IMG/VR virus record: IMGVR_UViG_3300035180_000276
Coordinates: 1 to 36,738 of that record
Strand: one strand, 5' to 3'
Source of the DNA: a virus
Length of the DNA: 36,738 nt
The translations under genes were made by a program, and so were the position numbers. Shown here piece after piece: positions 12,483-19,965 of this stretch. The notes below the pieces were generated by a model that had not been told where the DNA came from, ran no database searches, and saw nothing but the letters and a program-made list of their open reading frames with translations. The number at the start of each line of letters is the position of its first letter. The stretch's first letter is position 1.

Positions 12483-12631
12483 ACATCGTTTTGCACTGGC
12501 CGCAGGTAACGCTGCTGGTCCTCGGCCTTCTGAGCGTCGTGGTGAATATCGCCAAAGGTGATGTGATCGTTCCGATCATCGCATTTGTCGGCGAAATCAC
12601 GCTTCTCTATTCCGGCGGATTTTTCGGATGA
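12479..12631 (+). CDS. 50-residue membrane protein
   Basis: Overlaps its neighbours by ATGA at both ends. The product has two hydrophobic segments: VTLLVLGLLSVVVNIA (residues about 10-25) and VIVPIIAFVGEITLLYSGGF (29-48). Small two-helix membrane proteins are common in early phage regions; no function is inferred. Confidence 0.6.
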   Translation: MNIVLHWPQVTLLVLGLLSVVVNIAKGDVIVPIIAFVGEITLLYSGGFFG

Positions 12632-12804
12632 CCCATTCACATCCAGGCGCTGTCCAAGCTGGCCCGGATACCGCTGCGGGGGAACGCGTGGCAGCGCGCC
12701 GCGGCGGTCAACCCATTGCCGCGCCGACCTCCTCCCCGGTGCTGGCAACCGTCCCGGCTGGCCTGGCCCCCGGCCAGTCGGGACGGAACGAATTCCAAGC
12801 ATGA
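12628..12804 (+). CDS. 58-residue Pro/Ala-rich hypothetical protein
   Basis: The frame begins MTHSHPGAVQAGPDTAAGER and ends GQSGRNEFQA, overlapping the previous gene and the methyltransferase start by ATGA. Composition is disordered (Ala, Gly, Pro). Exact ATGA junctions at both ends favour translation; it may serve mainly to couple translation of the methyltransferase. Confidence 0.45.
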   Translation: MTHSHPGAVQAGPDTAAGERVAARRGGQPIAAPTSSPVLATVPAGLAPGQSGRNEFQA

Positions 12805-13823
12805 CAGACGCCCCGTTCATTTGGTTCGGCGGGAAGCGCCGTGTTGCCCCGATCATCTGGGACGCTCTTGGCGACGTGGATCATTATGTCGAGCCGTTCT
12901 TCGGTTCCGGCGCGGTACTGCTGCGGCGCCCCCAAAAGCCCGGCTGTGAAACAGTCAATGATGCTGACGGTCTCTTGGCCAATGCATGGCGTGCCATCAA
13001 ACTAGACCCGGCGGCAACAGCACATCATGCCGCAAACCCGGTGAATGAGGCTGATCTACATGCCCGTCACCTTTGGTTGGTGAATGCAAAGACCGGCATT
13101 ACCGAGCGGCTTATGGCAGACCCGGATTGGTTTGACGCCAAGGCGGCGGGCTGGTGGATGTGGGGTATCAACTGTTGGATCGGCAGCGGCTTTTGCAGCG
13201 GTGAGGGGCCGTGGATTGCCGAAGGCGGGGTGTTTCAAAAGCGGGACACCGGCCAAGGCGTCGACCGGCAACTGCCACATCTGGGGGACACCGGCAAAGG
13301 CGTCAATCGGAAACTGCCACATCTGGGGGACACCGGCAAAGGCGTCAATCGGAAACTGCCGAACGGACAACGCGAAGCCTTCCTTGCCGACTGGTTCGCC
13401 GAACTGGCCGAGCGCCTCGCCGATGTGCGCGTGGCTTGCGGCGATTGGTCCCGCATCACCGGCCCGAGCGTCTTGCGATCAGCGGGAGGCGTCTGCGGTG
13501 TGTTCCTTGACCCGCCTTATGACATGGACATGCGCACCGCCGTTTACGCCAACGAAAGTCCCTGCGCCAAGGATGTCTTGGCGTGGTGCGAAGCCAACGG
13601 GTCCGACCCATCCTTGCGCATCGTGCTTGCAGGCTATGACGGCGAACACAACCGGCTGGAAGATCAAGGCTGGCGCGTCCACGCATGGAAAACATCAGGC
13701 GGATTTGGCGGCGGGCGCGGTGGGCGCGGCGAGGAAAACTCCAGCAAGGAGCGCCTTTGGTTCAGCCCGAACTGCCTTGATCACGTGCGGCAGCGGGACA
13801 TGTTCAGCGAGGCCGCCGAATGA
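12801..13823 (+). CDS. DNA N6-adenine methyltransferase, D12 (Dam-like) class
   Basis: The 340-residue enzyme transfers a methyl group from S-adenosylmethionine to adenine in DNA. Motifs: FGGKRR at 9-14 (target-adenine/cofactor end), YVEPFFGSGAV at 29-39 (cofactor motif I) and DPPY at 237-240 (catalytic). Start at 12801 overlaps the previous gene by ATGA; a much longer upstream frame is ignored because its codon use and two short genes there argue against it. Residues about 147-187 hold 14-residue tandem repeats in the region that usually reads the target. Probably protects phage DNA from host restriction. Confidence 0.9.
   Translation: MTDAPFIWFGGKRRVAPIIWDALGDVDHYVEPFFGSGAVLLRRPQKPGCETVNDADGLLANAWRAIKLDPAATAHHAANPVNEADLHARHLWLVNAKTGITERLMADPDWFDAKAAGWWMWGINCWIGSGFCSGEGPWIAEGGVFQKRDTGQGVDRQLPHLGDTGKGVNRKLPHLGDTGKGVNRKLPNGQREAFLADWFAELAERLADVRVACGDWSRITGPSVLRSAGGVCGVFLDPPYDMDMRTAVYANESPCAKDVLAWCEANGSDPSLRIVLAGYDGEHNRLEDQGWRVHAWKTSGGFGGGRGGRGEENSSKERLWFSPNCLDHVRQRDMFSEAAE
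13272..13355 (+). repeat. Two perfect 42-bp tandem units in methyltransferase gene
   Basis: Units 13272-13313 and 13314-13355 are identical and encode LPHLGDTGKGVNRK; a diverged partial unit precedes them from about 13240. The period is a multiple of three, so gain or loss of a unit stays in frame. Confidence 0.9.
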
Positions 13824-14020
13824 CTACTTACCCCATTTCCCGCCATGACGGCGGGATTGCGCTGGCTGACGCTCTCAGCCCTGCGAGTGATGGCTGCGGC
13901 CCGCCACAGTTCACGGGTGCCGGTTTCGCGCCGGCCCTCGTATCGGAAGGCACGTCGTTCTGTCCTCAAGTCGAACTCCCCGGCGCTTCTGCGTCGGGGG
14001 CTTTTGGGGCGCGCGCATGA
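13820..14020 (+). CDS. Uncertain 66-codon frame between methyltransferase and resolvase
   Basis: The frame MTTYPISRHDGGIALADAL... overlaps both neighbours by ATGA. A CCCGCC/GGCGGG hairpin (13839-13855) and a strong terminator-like hairpin (13978-14005) lie inside it, and the product is low-complexity at the end (PGASASGAFGARA). Either a short protein whose gene contains RNA structures or a non-coding leader. I keep it at modest confidence. Confidence 0.4.
   Translation: MTTYPISRHDGGIALADALSPASDGCGPPQFTGAGFAPALVSEGTSFCPQVELPGASASGAFGARA
13978..14005 (+). terminator. Terminator-like hairpin before RuvC-like gene
   Basis: CCCCGGCGC and GCGTCGGGG form a 9-bp stem (one G-T pair) with a TTCT loop, followed by GC and TTTT. 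It is the best intrinsic-terminator shape in the early operon and stands 12 bases before the resolvase start. Confidence 0.6.
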
Positions 14021-14457
14021 TGCTGTTCCTTGGAATTGACCCAGGCAGATCGGGTGCGCTCGCCGTGTTGAATAAGGCGCAAATGACTGTCGAAACGCAT
14101 GATATGCCGGACACGATTTCCGGCCTGCACGACCTTCTCTGCTGCCTTCCGCCCGTCGTCGCCGCGATGGTCGAAACGCCGTTTTACCCTAAAATGGTCG
14201 GAACAAAACACATTGTGGTCATGGCCGAAAACTTCGGCGCGCTGAACTCTGCGCTGCTTTGGCGCGATATTCCGACCTTCGAGTGCCGTCCGTCCGAATG
14301 GAAGAAGGCTCTCAACCTGTCGCCCGACAAGGACGAAAGCCGCGCCAAGGCTTCGCAATTCTTCCCCGCATGTTCAAGCCAATGGACGCGCAAGAAGGAT
14401 GACGGCCGCGCCGAAGCTGCTCTGATTGCATGGTTCGGAATGGGGAAACACAAATGA
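14017..14457 (+). CDS. RuvC-like Holliday junction resolvase
   Basis: A 146-residue nuclease of the RNase H fold that cuts branched DNA before packaging or during recombination. The first acidic site is in LGIDPGRSGA (Asp8), the second in MVETPFY (Glu53), the last in KKDDGRAEAALIAWFG (Asp128/Asp129), the normal RuvC spacing. Start is ATG 14017 or the adjacent ATG 14020. It overlaps the next gene by ATGA. Phage resolvases of this type are typical of early replication operons. Confidence 0.85.
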   Translation: MMLFLGIDPGRSGALAVLNKAQMTVETHDMPDTISGLHDLLCCLPPVVAAMVETPFYPKMVGTKHIVVMAENFGALNSALLWRDIPTFECRPSEWKKALNLSPDKDESRAKASQFFPACSSQWTRKKDDGRAEAALIAWFGMGKHK

Positions 14458-14747
14458 GCAGTTTTGAAATCGACACTGGGGAATTGAGCCACCTTCCGAC
14501 AGCCTTTGATTTCATCGACTCGGCCTATCTGGATTTCTACGTTTCCAGCGATCGGAAGCGCGCGGTGGTAGAGTTCGCGCAAGCCATCATCGCGGAACTC
14601 GAAGATCCCCGTGGTCCGAAAAAACTGGACACAGTGCGCAAGCATGTCATCGCGCGGATGCGGTTCCTGACCTGCCTTGGCACCGAACATCCCGACCTCT
14701 TTGACGAATTCTGGACGGCCTACGCCAATTGGCGCGACCGCCCTTGA
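14454..14747 (+). CDS. Hypothetical early protein (97 aa)
   Basis: MSSFEIDTGELSHLPTAFD... overlaps the resolvase stop by ATGA. It is predicted mainly helical, with no motif I recognise. It lies between resolvase and the ssDNA-binding protein, so a role in DNA metabolism is plausible. Confidence 0.6.
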   Translation: MSSFEIDTGELSHLPTAFDFIDSAYLDFYVSSDRKRAVVEFAQAIIAELEDPRGPKKLDTVRKHVIARMRFLTCLGTEHPDLFDEFWTAYANWRDRP

Positions 14748-14763
14748 TCCGCGCCGGGGCGGT
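14737..14763 (+). terminator. GC-rich hairpin at end of gene 14454-14747
   Basis: ACCGCCC and GGGCGGT form a perfect 7-bp stem with a 13-base loop, followed by TTTCCC. It spans the stop codon. It is a weak terminator or a processing site before the ssDNA-binding gene. Confidence 0.4.
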
Positions 14764-14793
14764 TTCCCGGAATGCATACGGAGTAAAACCTAA

Positions 14794-15441
14794 ATGTCTA
14801 CGCAGTCCGACTTTCTCAAAATCCTGATCAAGGACGTGACCTTCTACTGGCCGCGCCTGGATCAGCCCTACCGCTACAACAGCCAGGAAAAACGCACCGA
14901 ATCCTGTGCGCCGACCGTGGCAAACGCTGGCTACAGCATCGCATGGGACATGAGCATGGCGGACGCCAAGGCTCTGCACGGCGAACTCAAGAAGCATTAC
15001 GAGGTGACCCGCGCGCACAACACGAAGCTTCCGGCGTTTTCTTCTGTTTTCGGCATGAAAAAAGACGAGGAAGCAGGAACCGTCAGGTTCACTGCGAAAA
15101 AGCGGGCCGTCAGCAACGACGGGAGGATCAACAAACTGCCTGTGGTCATCGACGGTGCGAAGCAGCCGCTTGTCGACAAAACGATCTGGAGCGGGTCGAA
15201 AGGCAATTTGCGGGTGTTGGCATTCGCCGTTCAAGACCCAGACGGCAAGGGCGGCATCAGCCTGCTTCTGGACACCGTGCAGGTGGTCGAAGCCGTCTAC
15301 GGCGGCGACGGGCTGGACGACTTTGACGAGGTCGCGCCCGCGTCGAAAACGATCGCAGCGGACGATGACGATTTCGGGGATGTGCCTCCGCCCAAGGCCG
15401 CCACAAAGCCTGCACCTGCAACAGCAGACGCCGACTTCTGA
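14794..15441 (+). CDS. ssDNA-binding protein (DUF2815-like)
   Basis: A CGGAG site precedes the ATG. The 215-residue protein begins with a beta-type domain (ILIKDVTFYWPRLDQPYRYN...KRTESCAPTV), typical of phage single-strand DNA-binding proteins of the DUF2815 type. It ends with an acidic flexible tail (ADDDDFGD ... ADADF), as in SSB and gp2.5 proteins, where the tail recruits partners. It lies directly before the primase-helicase, so it probably coats the strands opened by that enzyme. Confidence 0.75.
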   Translation: MSTQSDFLKILIKDVTFYWPRLDQPYRYNSQEKRTESCAPTVANAGYSIAWDMSMADAKALHGELKKHYEVTRAHNTKLPAFSSVFGMKKDEEAGTVRFTAKKRAVSNDGRINKLPVVIDGAKQPLVDKTIWSGSKGNLRVLAFAVQDPDGKGGISLLLDTVQVVEAVYGGDGLDDFDEVAPASKTIAADDDDFGDVPPPKAATKPAPATADADF

Positions 15442-15457
15442 ATTAACACCAAAGCCG

Positions 15458-15479
15458 CCGCGCCCTGACCGGGGCGCGG
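15458..15479 (+). terminator. GC-rich hairpin after ssDNA-binding gene
   Basis: CCGCGCCC and GGGCGCGG form a perfect 8-bp stem with loop TGACCG, between the stop at 15441 and the TTG at 15509. There is no T tract, so it may lower downstream expression or protect the mRNA end rather than terminate fully. Confidence 0.5.
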
Positions 15480-15508
15480 TAAAACGCATAGCGGTAGGAT
15501 CGTAAGCG

Positions 15509-17551
15509 TTGGACCCAAAGATTTTGCTGACAGCCGATCTTGACGCTATTCGCCGCGACCTGTCGGTCATGGTTGCGCGTTGGCATGAACTTGCCGAACC
15601 CGTCATGCTGGAAATCCGCGCATTCGCAGAAAACAAGCAGCCTCAGATCGTCAAGTATTCTCCTGACATGTTGGACGATGCAGTCGAGCACTGCGCTAAC
15701 ATGAATCAACTTGGCTTCAATATCTACGCCGTCCGCAATCCGATCCGGCAAGCCTGCAAAGGCAGCGCGACCGACAAGGATATCGCCGCCAGCTTCTACC
15801 TTTGGGCAGACTGCGACGACGAGGTTGCCGCCGACAATGTGCGACGGTTCCCAGGGCCGAAGTGGACGATGGCCGTCATCACCGGCACCAAGCCAAGCAC
15901 TCGCGTCCATACCTATTGGGAACTGCAAGAGCCGTGCCGCGATCTGGACACTTGGAGGGCCATGCAGCAGACCATTGCCGCGTTCTTTGGCAGCGATGCC
16001 AGCGTAATCAACCCGTCTCGTATCATGCGCGTGGGCGGCACGATCAGCCACCCATTCGAGAAGAAGCGGGCGCGCGGCTATGTGCCGGAACTGGTACAGA
16101 TCAAGACGCGATTCCCAGATGCGCGTCAACCGGTGACGATGGATCAGATGGCGCGGGTGTTTGGGTCTAACACCATGGAAACTCCGGTCCAACTCCGTTC
16201 GGACTCCGCTGCCAGTTTCCAGATCGACACGGGCAGCGACCACAAGTCAGCATCGGACTACGCCGACATTCTGCGCCGCGCCCGCACCGACGGCGAGAAA
16301 CACATCGGCGTTCGCAGCCTGTCGGCCAGCTTGGCCGGGTCTGGCGTCCCACGGTCACTTGCCGAAGCCATCGTGCGAGAAGCTTGCCCGGTCTGGGATG
16401 CAGGCGTCGAGAAGCTGATCGAGAGCGCCTATGCGAAGTTCTTCCGACCACCAGCGGCCTACGCCCCAAACTTCGATCATGCGCCAGCGCCGACAGCTTC
16501 AGACCCAGACCCAACCGCAGGCGCATGGCGCGTCCAGAGAGCCGATGATTTTACCGCCGATTTCGTCGCTCCCGAATACATCATCGACGGCATTATCCAG
16601 CGCGGGCGCATCTACACACTGACCGCCCCAACGGGCAGCGGGAAAACCGCTGTCATGCTTTACGCGGCGACTTCCATCGCGACCGGCACCACCTTTTGCG
16701 AAAAGGAAGTTGAAGCCGGTGATGTGCTGTTCCTGGCCGGTGAGAACCCCGATGACGTTCGCGCCCGTGTCATCGCCACGATGGAATTCTACCAGGTCAA
16801 CCCGGCCAACTGTCGCCTTCATTTCATAGCAGGCACATTCTCGATCCGCGCTGATCTGGATCAGCTTCGGACGGAAGCCGCCAAACTACCGAATCTGATC
16901 CTTGTCGTTATCGACACCTTCGCCGCCTACTTCGACGGTGACGATGAGAACAGCAACGCCCAGGCGCTGGACTTCGCCCGCGTGGTTCGCAAGGTCGCAT
17001 CCTTCGACGCGAAGCCCGCCGTCATCATGCCGGCGCACCCGGTCAAGAATGCCACGCGCGGCAACCTGACGCCCAAGGGCGGGTCAAGCCTGCTGAACGA
17101 AATAGACGGCAACCTGACCCTATGGAACGAAGGCGGACTGCTGTCACTGCACTGGCAAGGCAAGTTTCGTGGCCCCGAATTTGAACCGATGACGTTTGAA
17201 CTCATGCGCCACGAAAGCGCGCTGATCTGTGACAACCAAGGCCGGGTCATGCCGACCATCCTAGCTAAGCCGGTCCTGCGGATGCGGGCGATGGAAATCG
17301 CAACGGCCAATCTCAGCCTTGAAGACAAGCTGCTTCTCAGCATCAAGCGCGAGCCGGAAATCTCCTATGCGCAGCGCGGCGTGAATGTAGGCTTGAACCA
17401 CCCGCAAAAGGTCAAGCGCGCTATTCAGAAGCTGGAACGCCAGAAGCTGGTGAAGCCGTTCCGCACAAATTGGGAACTCACCAAAGACGGCGAGCGCGCC
17501 TGCGAAATTATCGAGAACGGAGGGCATTTTGCTGCCGAAATCGACCCCTGA
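15509..17551 (+). CDS. Primase-helicase (RepB-type primase domain + RepA-like ATPase)
   Basis: A TTG start at 15509 is preceded by TAGGA; no better ATG keeps the whole N-terminal domain. The protein has 680 residues. Residues about 60-220 resemble RepB/prim-pol type primases (FYLWADCDD acidic pair; VHTYWELQEP; NPSRIMRVGGT). Residues about 345-560 form a RecA-like ATPase: Walker A APTGSGKT at 373-380, Walker B LILVVIDTF with Asp469, then PAVIMPAHPVKN. The end (LTKDGERACEII) looks like a winged helix. It should unwind and prime the phage genome. The iteron cluster begins at its stop codon. Confidence 0.85.
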   Translation: MDPKILLTADLDAIRRDLSVMVARWHELAEPVMLEIRAFAENKQPQIVKYSPDMLDDAVEHCANMNQLGFNIYAVRNPIRQACKGSATDKDIAASFYLWADCDDEVAADNVRRFPGPKWTMAVITGTKPSTRVHTYWELQEPCRDLDTWRAMQQTIAAFFGSDASVINPSRIMRVGGTISHPFEKKRARGYVPELVQIKTRFPDARQPVTMDQMARVFGSNTMETPVQLRSDSAASFQIDTGSDHKSASDYADILRRARTDGEKHIGVRSLSASLAGSGVPRSLAEAIVREACPVWDAGVEKLIESAYAKFFRPPAAYAPNFDHAPAPTASDPDPTAGAWRVQRADDFTADFVAPEYIIDGIIQRGRIYTLTAPTGSGKTAVMLYAATSIATGTTFCEKEVEAGDVLFLAGENPDDVRARVIATMEFYQVNPANCRLHFIAGTFSIRADLDQLRTEAAKLPNLILVVIDTFAAYFDGDDENSNAQALDFARVVRKVASFDAKPAVIMPAHPVKNATRGNLTPKGGSSLLNEIDGNLTLWNEGGLLSLHWQGKFRGPEFEPMTFELMRHESALICDNQGRVMPTILAKPVLRMRAMEIATANLSLEDKLLLSIKREPEISYAQRGVNVGLNHPQKVKRAIQKLERQKLVKPFRTNWELTKDGERACEIIENGGHFAAEIDP

Positions 17552-17760
17552 AAAGTGTGACGAAAAGTGTGACGGCGAAGGCCCGGCGTCACACGATCCG
17601 TCACACGTGTCACACCATGTGACGACTTGTGACGAAATCGCAGAAGCCATTGATGTTCAAAGACAAAAGGTGTGACGTATGTGTGACGACCAGTGTGAGA
17701 AACTCAATTCTGTCACAACCCCCCGTTTCTTAGAACGGGGTGTGTGTGATGAGTGTGAAA
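17551..17760. repeat. GTGTGACG iteron cluster, candidate replication origin
   Basis: Within 210 bases GTGTGACG occurs at 17555, 17567, 17670 and 17681, and its complement CGTCACAC at 17587 and 17599. Near matches are at 17609, 17617, 17627, 17693, 17711, 17744 and 17753. The first two lie in a 12-base direct repeat (AAAAGTGTGACG). A CCCCGTT/AACGGGG hairpin sits at 17721-17740. Iterons beside a replication gene are typical initiator-binding sites. Confidence 0.65.
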
Positions 17761-17777
17761 AGGACGGTGAAGTATGA
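17679..17777 (+). CDS. 32-codon Cys-rich frame inside iteron region
   Basis: MCDDQCEKLNSV... contains a CDDQC pair and a CDEC pair, a possible zinc knuckle, and ends in an ATGA overlap with the next gene. The exact overlap is the pattern seen for real genes in this genome, but the frame is made largely of iteron sequence (TGTGAC read as Cys-Asp). It may be coding, non-coding or both. Confidence 0.35.
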   Translation: MCDDQCEKLNSVTTPRFLERGVCDECEKDGEV

Positions 17778-18340
17778 CCGCACCGCATCGTCAAAAGAAA
17801 CACGACCGCCTGACCTACGGCTCACAGGTCACGCCGAAGGAAATCGCTTGTGACTTCGCCCTCGGCCCGCTTGATCGGGTGGCCATGGACATGGACCGCA
17901 TCTGGGGCGTCGACCGCCTGGTCGAATTGCAGACCCCAGCCGTCGCCGCCAAATACGGGGCGCGCATGGCCGAACTGAATGCGGCCATCGTCGCATCGGA
18001 CCCGGAGTCGACCGCCGCCGTCGTCGCCATCCTGATCGCCAACCTGCGGCGCATGGATGCCTTGGCGCGGGAAGCCGGGCACCAGCCGTTGCAACCCGAG
18101 GTCTGGACCTTCGACGTGGACGGCTTTCGCTTCGGCCTGATGCGCGAGGGCGGAGATTGGCCGGCCGCGCAAGCCGCCATGCCAGGTCTGGCGCTGTTCA
18201 GCCCGCGTGAGATTGCCAACGCGCTCAAAGCCTATCGCGGGCTGGTGGCAGACGCCAAACGCGCCTTCCCCGGCAGAGAAGCCAAGCCTCGCCAACGCAC
18301 AGAACTGGAGGAGAGCTTAAATGACGAAATCCCATACTGA
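17774..18340 (+). CDS. Hypothetical early protein (188 aa)
   Basis: The product starts MTAPHRQKKHDRLTYGSQ; a mostly helical middle (LVELQTPAVAAKYGARMAELNAAI split across helices) is followed by WTFDVDGFRFGLMREGGDW and a basic C-terminal stretch. I recognise no family. It overlaps the next gene by 20 bases, and its 3' end holds the ribosome site GGAGGAG of that gene, so the two are coupled. Confidence 0.65.
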   Translation: MTAPHRQKKHDRLTYGSQVTPKEIACDFALGPLDRVAMDMDRIWGVDRLVELQTPAVAAKYGARMAELNAAIVASDPESTAAVVAILIANLRRMDALAREAGHQPLQPEVWTFDVDGFRFGLMREGGDWPAAQAAMPGLALFSPREIANALKAYRGLVADAKRAFPGREAKPRQRTELEESLNDEIPY

Positions 18341-18701
18341 TCGGGGACCAGTCGAAATCGAATTTGAGGACCAAACCATACTTGCGCTGGCAAGTCAGGG
18401 TCGCAAAGACGACGCTTGCAAGCCGCGCATGGACCTGTTGCCGCCTGAATTGCTGATGGGCGTTTCCGAGGTGCTGACATACGGTGCGGCGAAGTATGCC
18501 CCGCGCAATTGGGAAAAAGGCATGTCTTGGGGCCGCGTGTTTGGTGCGCTCATGCGGCATATGTGGGCTTGGTGGGCCGGGCAGCATCTCGATCCTGAGA
18601 GCGGCTTGCCGCATCTGTACCATGCGGGCTGCTGCATCGCCTTTCTGATCGCCTATGAGGCCCGCCAGATCGGAAACGATGATCGGCAGGCAGCGCCATG
18701 A
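18321..18701 (+). CDS. dATP/dGTP diphosphohydrolase-like protein (DUF5664 type)
   Basis: A 126-residue helical protein. The sequence RMDLLPPELLMGVSEVLTYGAAKYAPRNWEKGMSW (in two parts) followed by HMWAWWAGQHLDPESG and LPHLYHAGCCIAFLI matches the DUF5664 fold, now linked to dATP/dGTP diphosphohydrolases of the MazG-like superfamily (MazZ type). Such enzymes change the nucleotide pool; in some phages they serve the 2-aminoadenine pathway together with PurZ. No PurZ-like gene is seen here, so pool control or anti-host action is more likely. Confidence 0.75.
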   Translation: MTKSHTDRGPVEIEFEDQTILALASQGRKDDACKPRMDLLPPELLMGVSEVLTYGAAKYAPRNWEKGMSWGRVFGALMRHMWAWWAGQHLDPESGLPHLYHAGCCIAFLIAYEARQIGNDDRQAAP

Positions 18702-19306
18702 CGGATCCGATCCGCAAAATCGACCGCGACAAACTGCTGGAGTTCGCGGCCAAGGGTATGACCCGCGCGCAAATGGCAGAGCATTTCAAATGTTCCAGGC
18801 AAGCCATCACCTTCGCATACGCCCGCACGCCGGAACTCCACCGCCAGAAATCGACACCCAAGGTTGATCAGGCCGAACTGATCCGGCTCTTGGCTTCCGG
18901 CATGACCCAAGCCGGCACCGCCCGGCATTTCGGATGCGCCGAAAGTACCATACACGGACACATCTCCCGCCTGCGCCGCGATGGTAAACTGCCGCCAAAC
19001 CCGACCGCACCTCCGCCCCGGAACGTCATGGCCTTCAGCATCGCGTCAGAGGCACCATACAGCGCGAAGTCGAGACTTACCGCTACCCACGTGGCCAAAA
19101 CGCAATCCGACGCTGTAGCGCGAAATTTTGCGGGTTTCTGCTCACCGTTTTTGTCCCGTCTCTGCGACGTGGCGCGCAAGGAACTTTACGACACGGGCGG
19201 GCGCTACGCCGATCTGAACGCATGGGCCGCGCGGCACGGCATCAAGAACCCGGTGCAATGGTGGCTGCAGCTCACCATGCCGGTCAGCAAGGGGAAACAG
19301 GGATGA
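18698..19306 (+). CDS. DNA-binding protein with two helix-turn-helix motifs
   Basis: The 202-residue product holds two similar N-terminal motifs: KGMTRAQMAEHFKCSRQAI (about 19-37) and SGMTQAGTARHFGCAESTI (about 67-85), each a helix-turn-helix of the resolvase/sigma-like kind. They are followed by a linker and a helical C-terminal domain (LSRLCDVARKELYDTGGRYADL split). It could be a late regulator. ATGA overlaps join it to its neighbours. Confidence 0.7.
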   Translation: MTDPIRKIDRDKLLEFAAKGMTRAQMAEHFKCSRQAITFAYARTPELHRQKSTPKVDQAELIRLLASGMTQAGTARHFGCAESTIHGHISRLRRDGKLPPNPTAPPPRNVMAFSIASEAPYSAKSRLTATHVAKTQSDAVARNFAGFCSPFLSRLCDVARKELYDTGGRYADLNAWAARHGIKNPVQWWLQLTMPVSKGKQG

Positions 19307-19965
19307 TAAAAGCCGTTCACATCAATGGCCGTGAAATGGCGGAATGCACCTGCGACGATTGCGGCGTGAAACTCAGTTTTGCAGCGCAGCACGTCACAAG
19401 CTCTCATGGCTGGAAACCGAGCCAAGCCAAGATCGTGCTGGAAAGCGATGGCAAGGCCATAGCCAAGGCGCAGTCCTATGGCTGGGCTTACGTCAAGGGC
19501 GTGCTGCGCTGCGACAAATGTGAAGCAAAACGGAAATCCAAACAGGAGGCACCCATGCCGACAGTCGTAACCCCAAACCGACAGCCAACCCGCGAGGACA
19601 AGCGCCAGATCGTGGAACTGCTAACCTTCAGTTATGACACGACAGCCGGGCGATATCGCGGGTCCGACACGGACAAAACCATTGCTGAAGTCCTTGGCGG
19701 CAGTGTCATGCCAGGCTGGGTTGCCGAAATCCGCGAGGAACTGTTCGGCCCCGATGGTGGCAACGCCGAACTCGACACGCTGGCCGCAGAGGTTGCCAAA
19801 TGGGCCGACGAATTCACCCGCCGCGCCGGTGACGTGGACAAGCGCCAAGCCGATCTGACGACGGCGCTCCGGGAATTCCGCGATCACCGCGACCAAGCCT
19901 CGGCAATCGTCAAGCGGATCGAGGCGCTGAAAAAGGCCATCGGTCCGAAGGCGGCAAGCGCATGA
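19303..19965 (+). CDS. Hypothetical protein with Cys-pair N-terminus and coiled-coil end
   Basis: The ATG at 19303 (ATGA overlap) is chosen over an upstream in-frame ATG inside the previous gene. The 220-residue product has Cys pairs CTCDDC and CDKC (about residues 11-16 and 68-71), which could bind zinc. It ends in a charged coiled coil (about 150-215). Near residue 100 is REDKRQIVELLTFSYDTTAG. Similar Cys-pair plus coiled-coil proteins occur in early phage operons, but I name no family. Confidence 0.6.
   Translation: MIKAVHINGREMAECTCDDCGVKLSFAAQHVTSSHGWKPSQAKIVLESDGKAIAKAQSYGWAYVKGVLRCDKCEAKRKSKQEAPMPTVVTPNRQPTREDKRQIVELLTFSYDTTAGRYRGSDTDKTIAEVLGGSVMPGWVAEIREELFGPDGGNAELDTLAAEVAKWADEFTRRAGDVDKRQADLTTALREFRDHRDQASAIVKRIEALKKAIGPKAASA

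Noticed and set aside
12585-12800. Longer N-terminus for the adenine methyltransferase
   Set aside because: The upstream part has a composition unlike the enzyme, and two short genes with exact ATGA overlaps fill this stretch; FGGKRR normally lies near the N-terminus.
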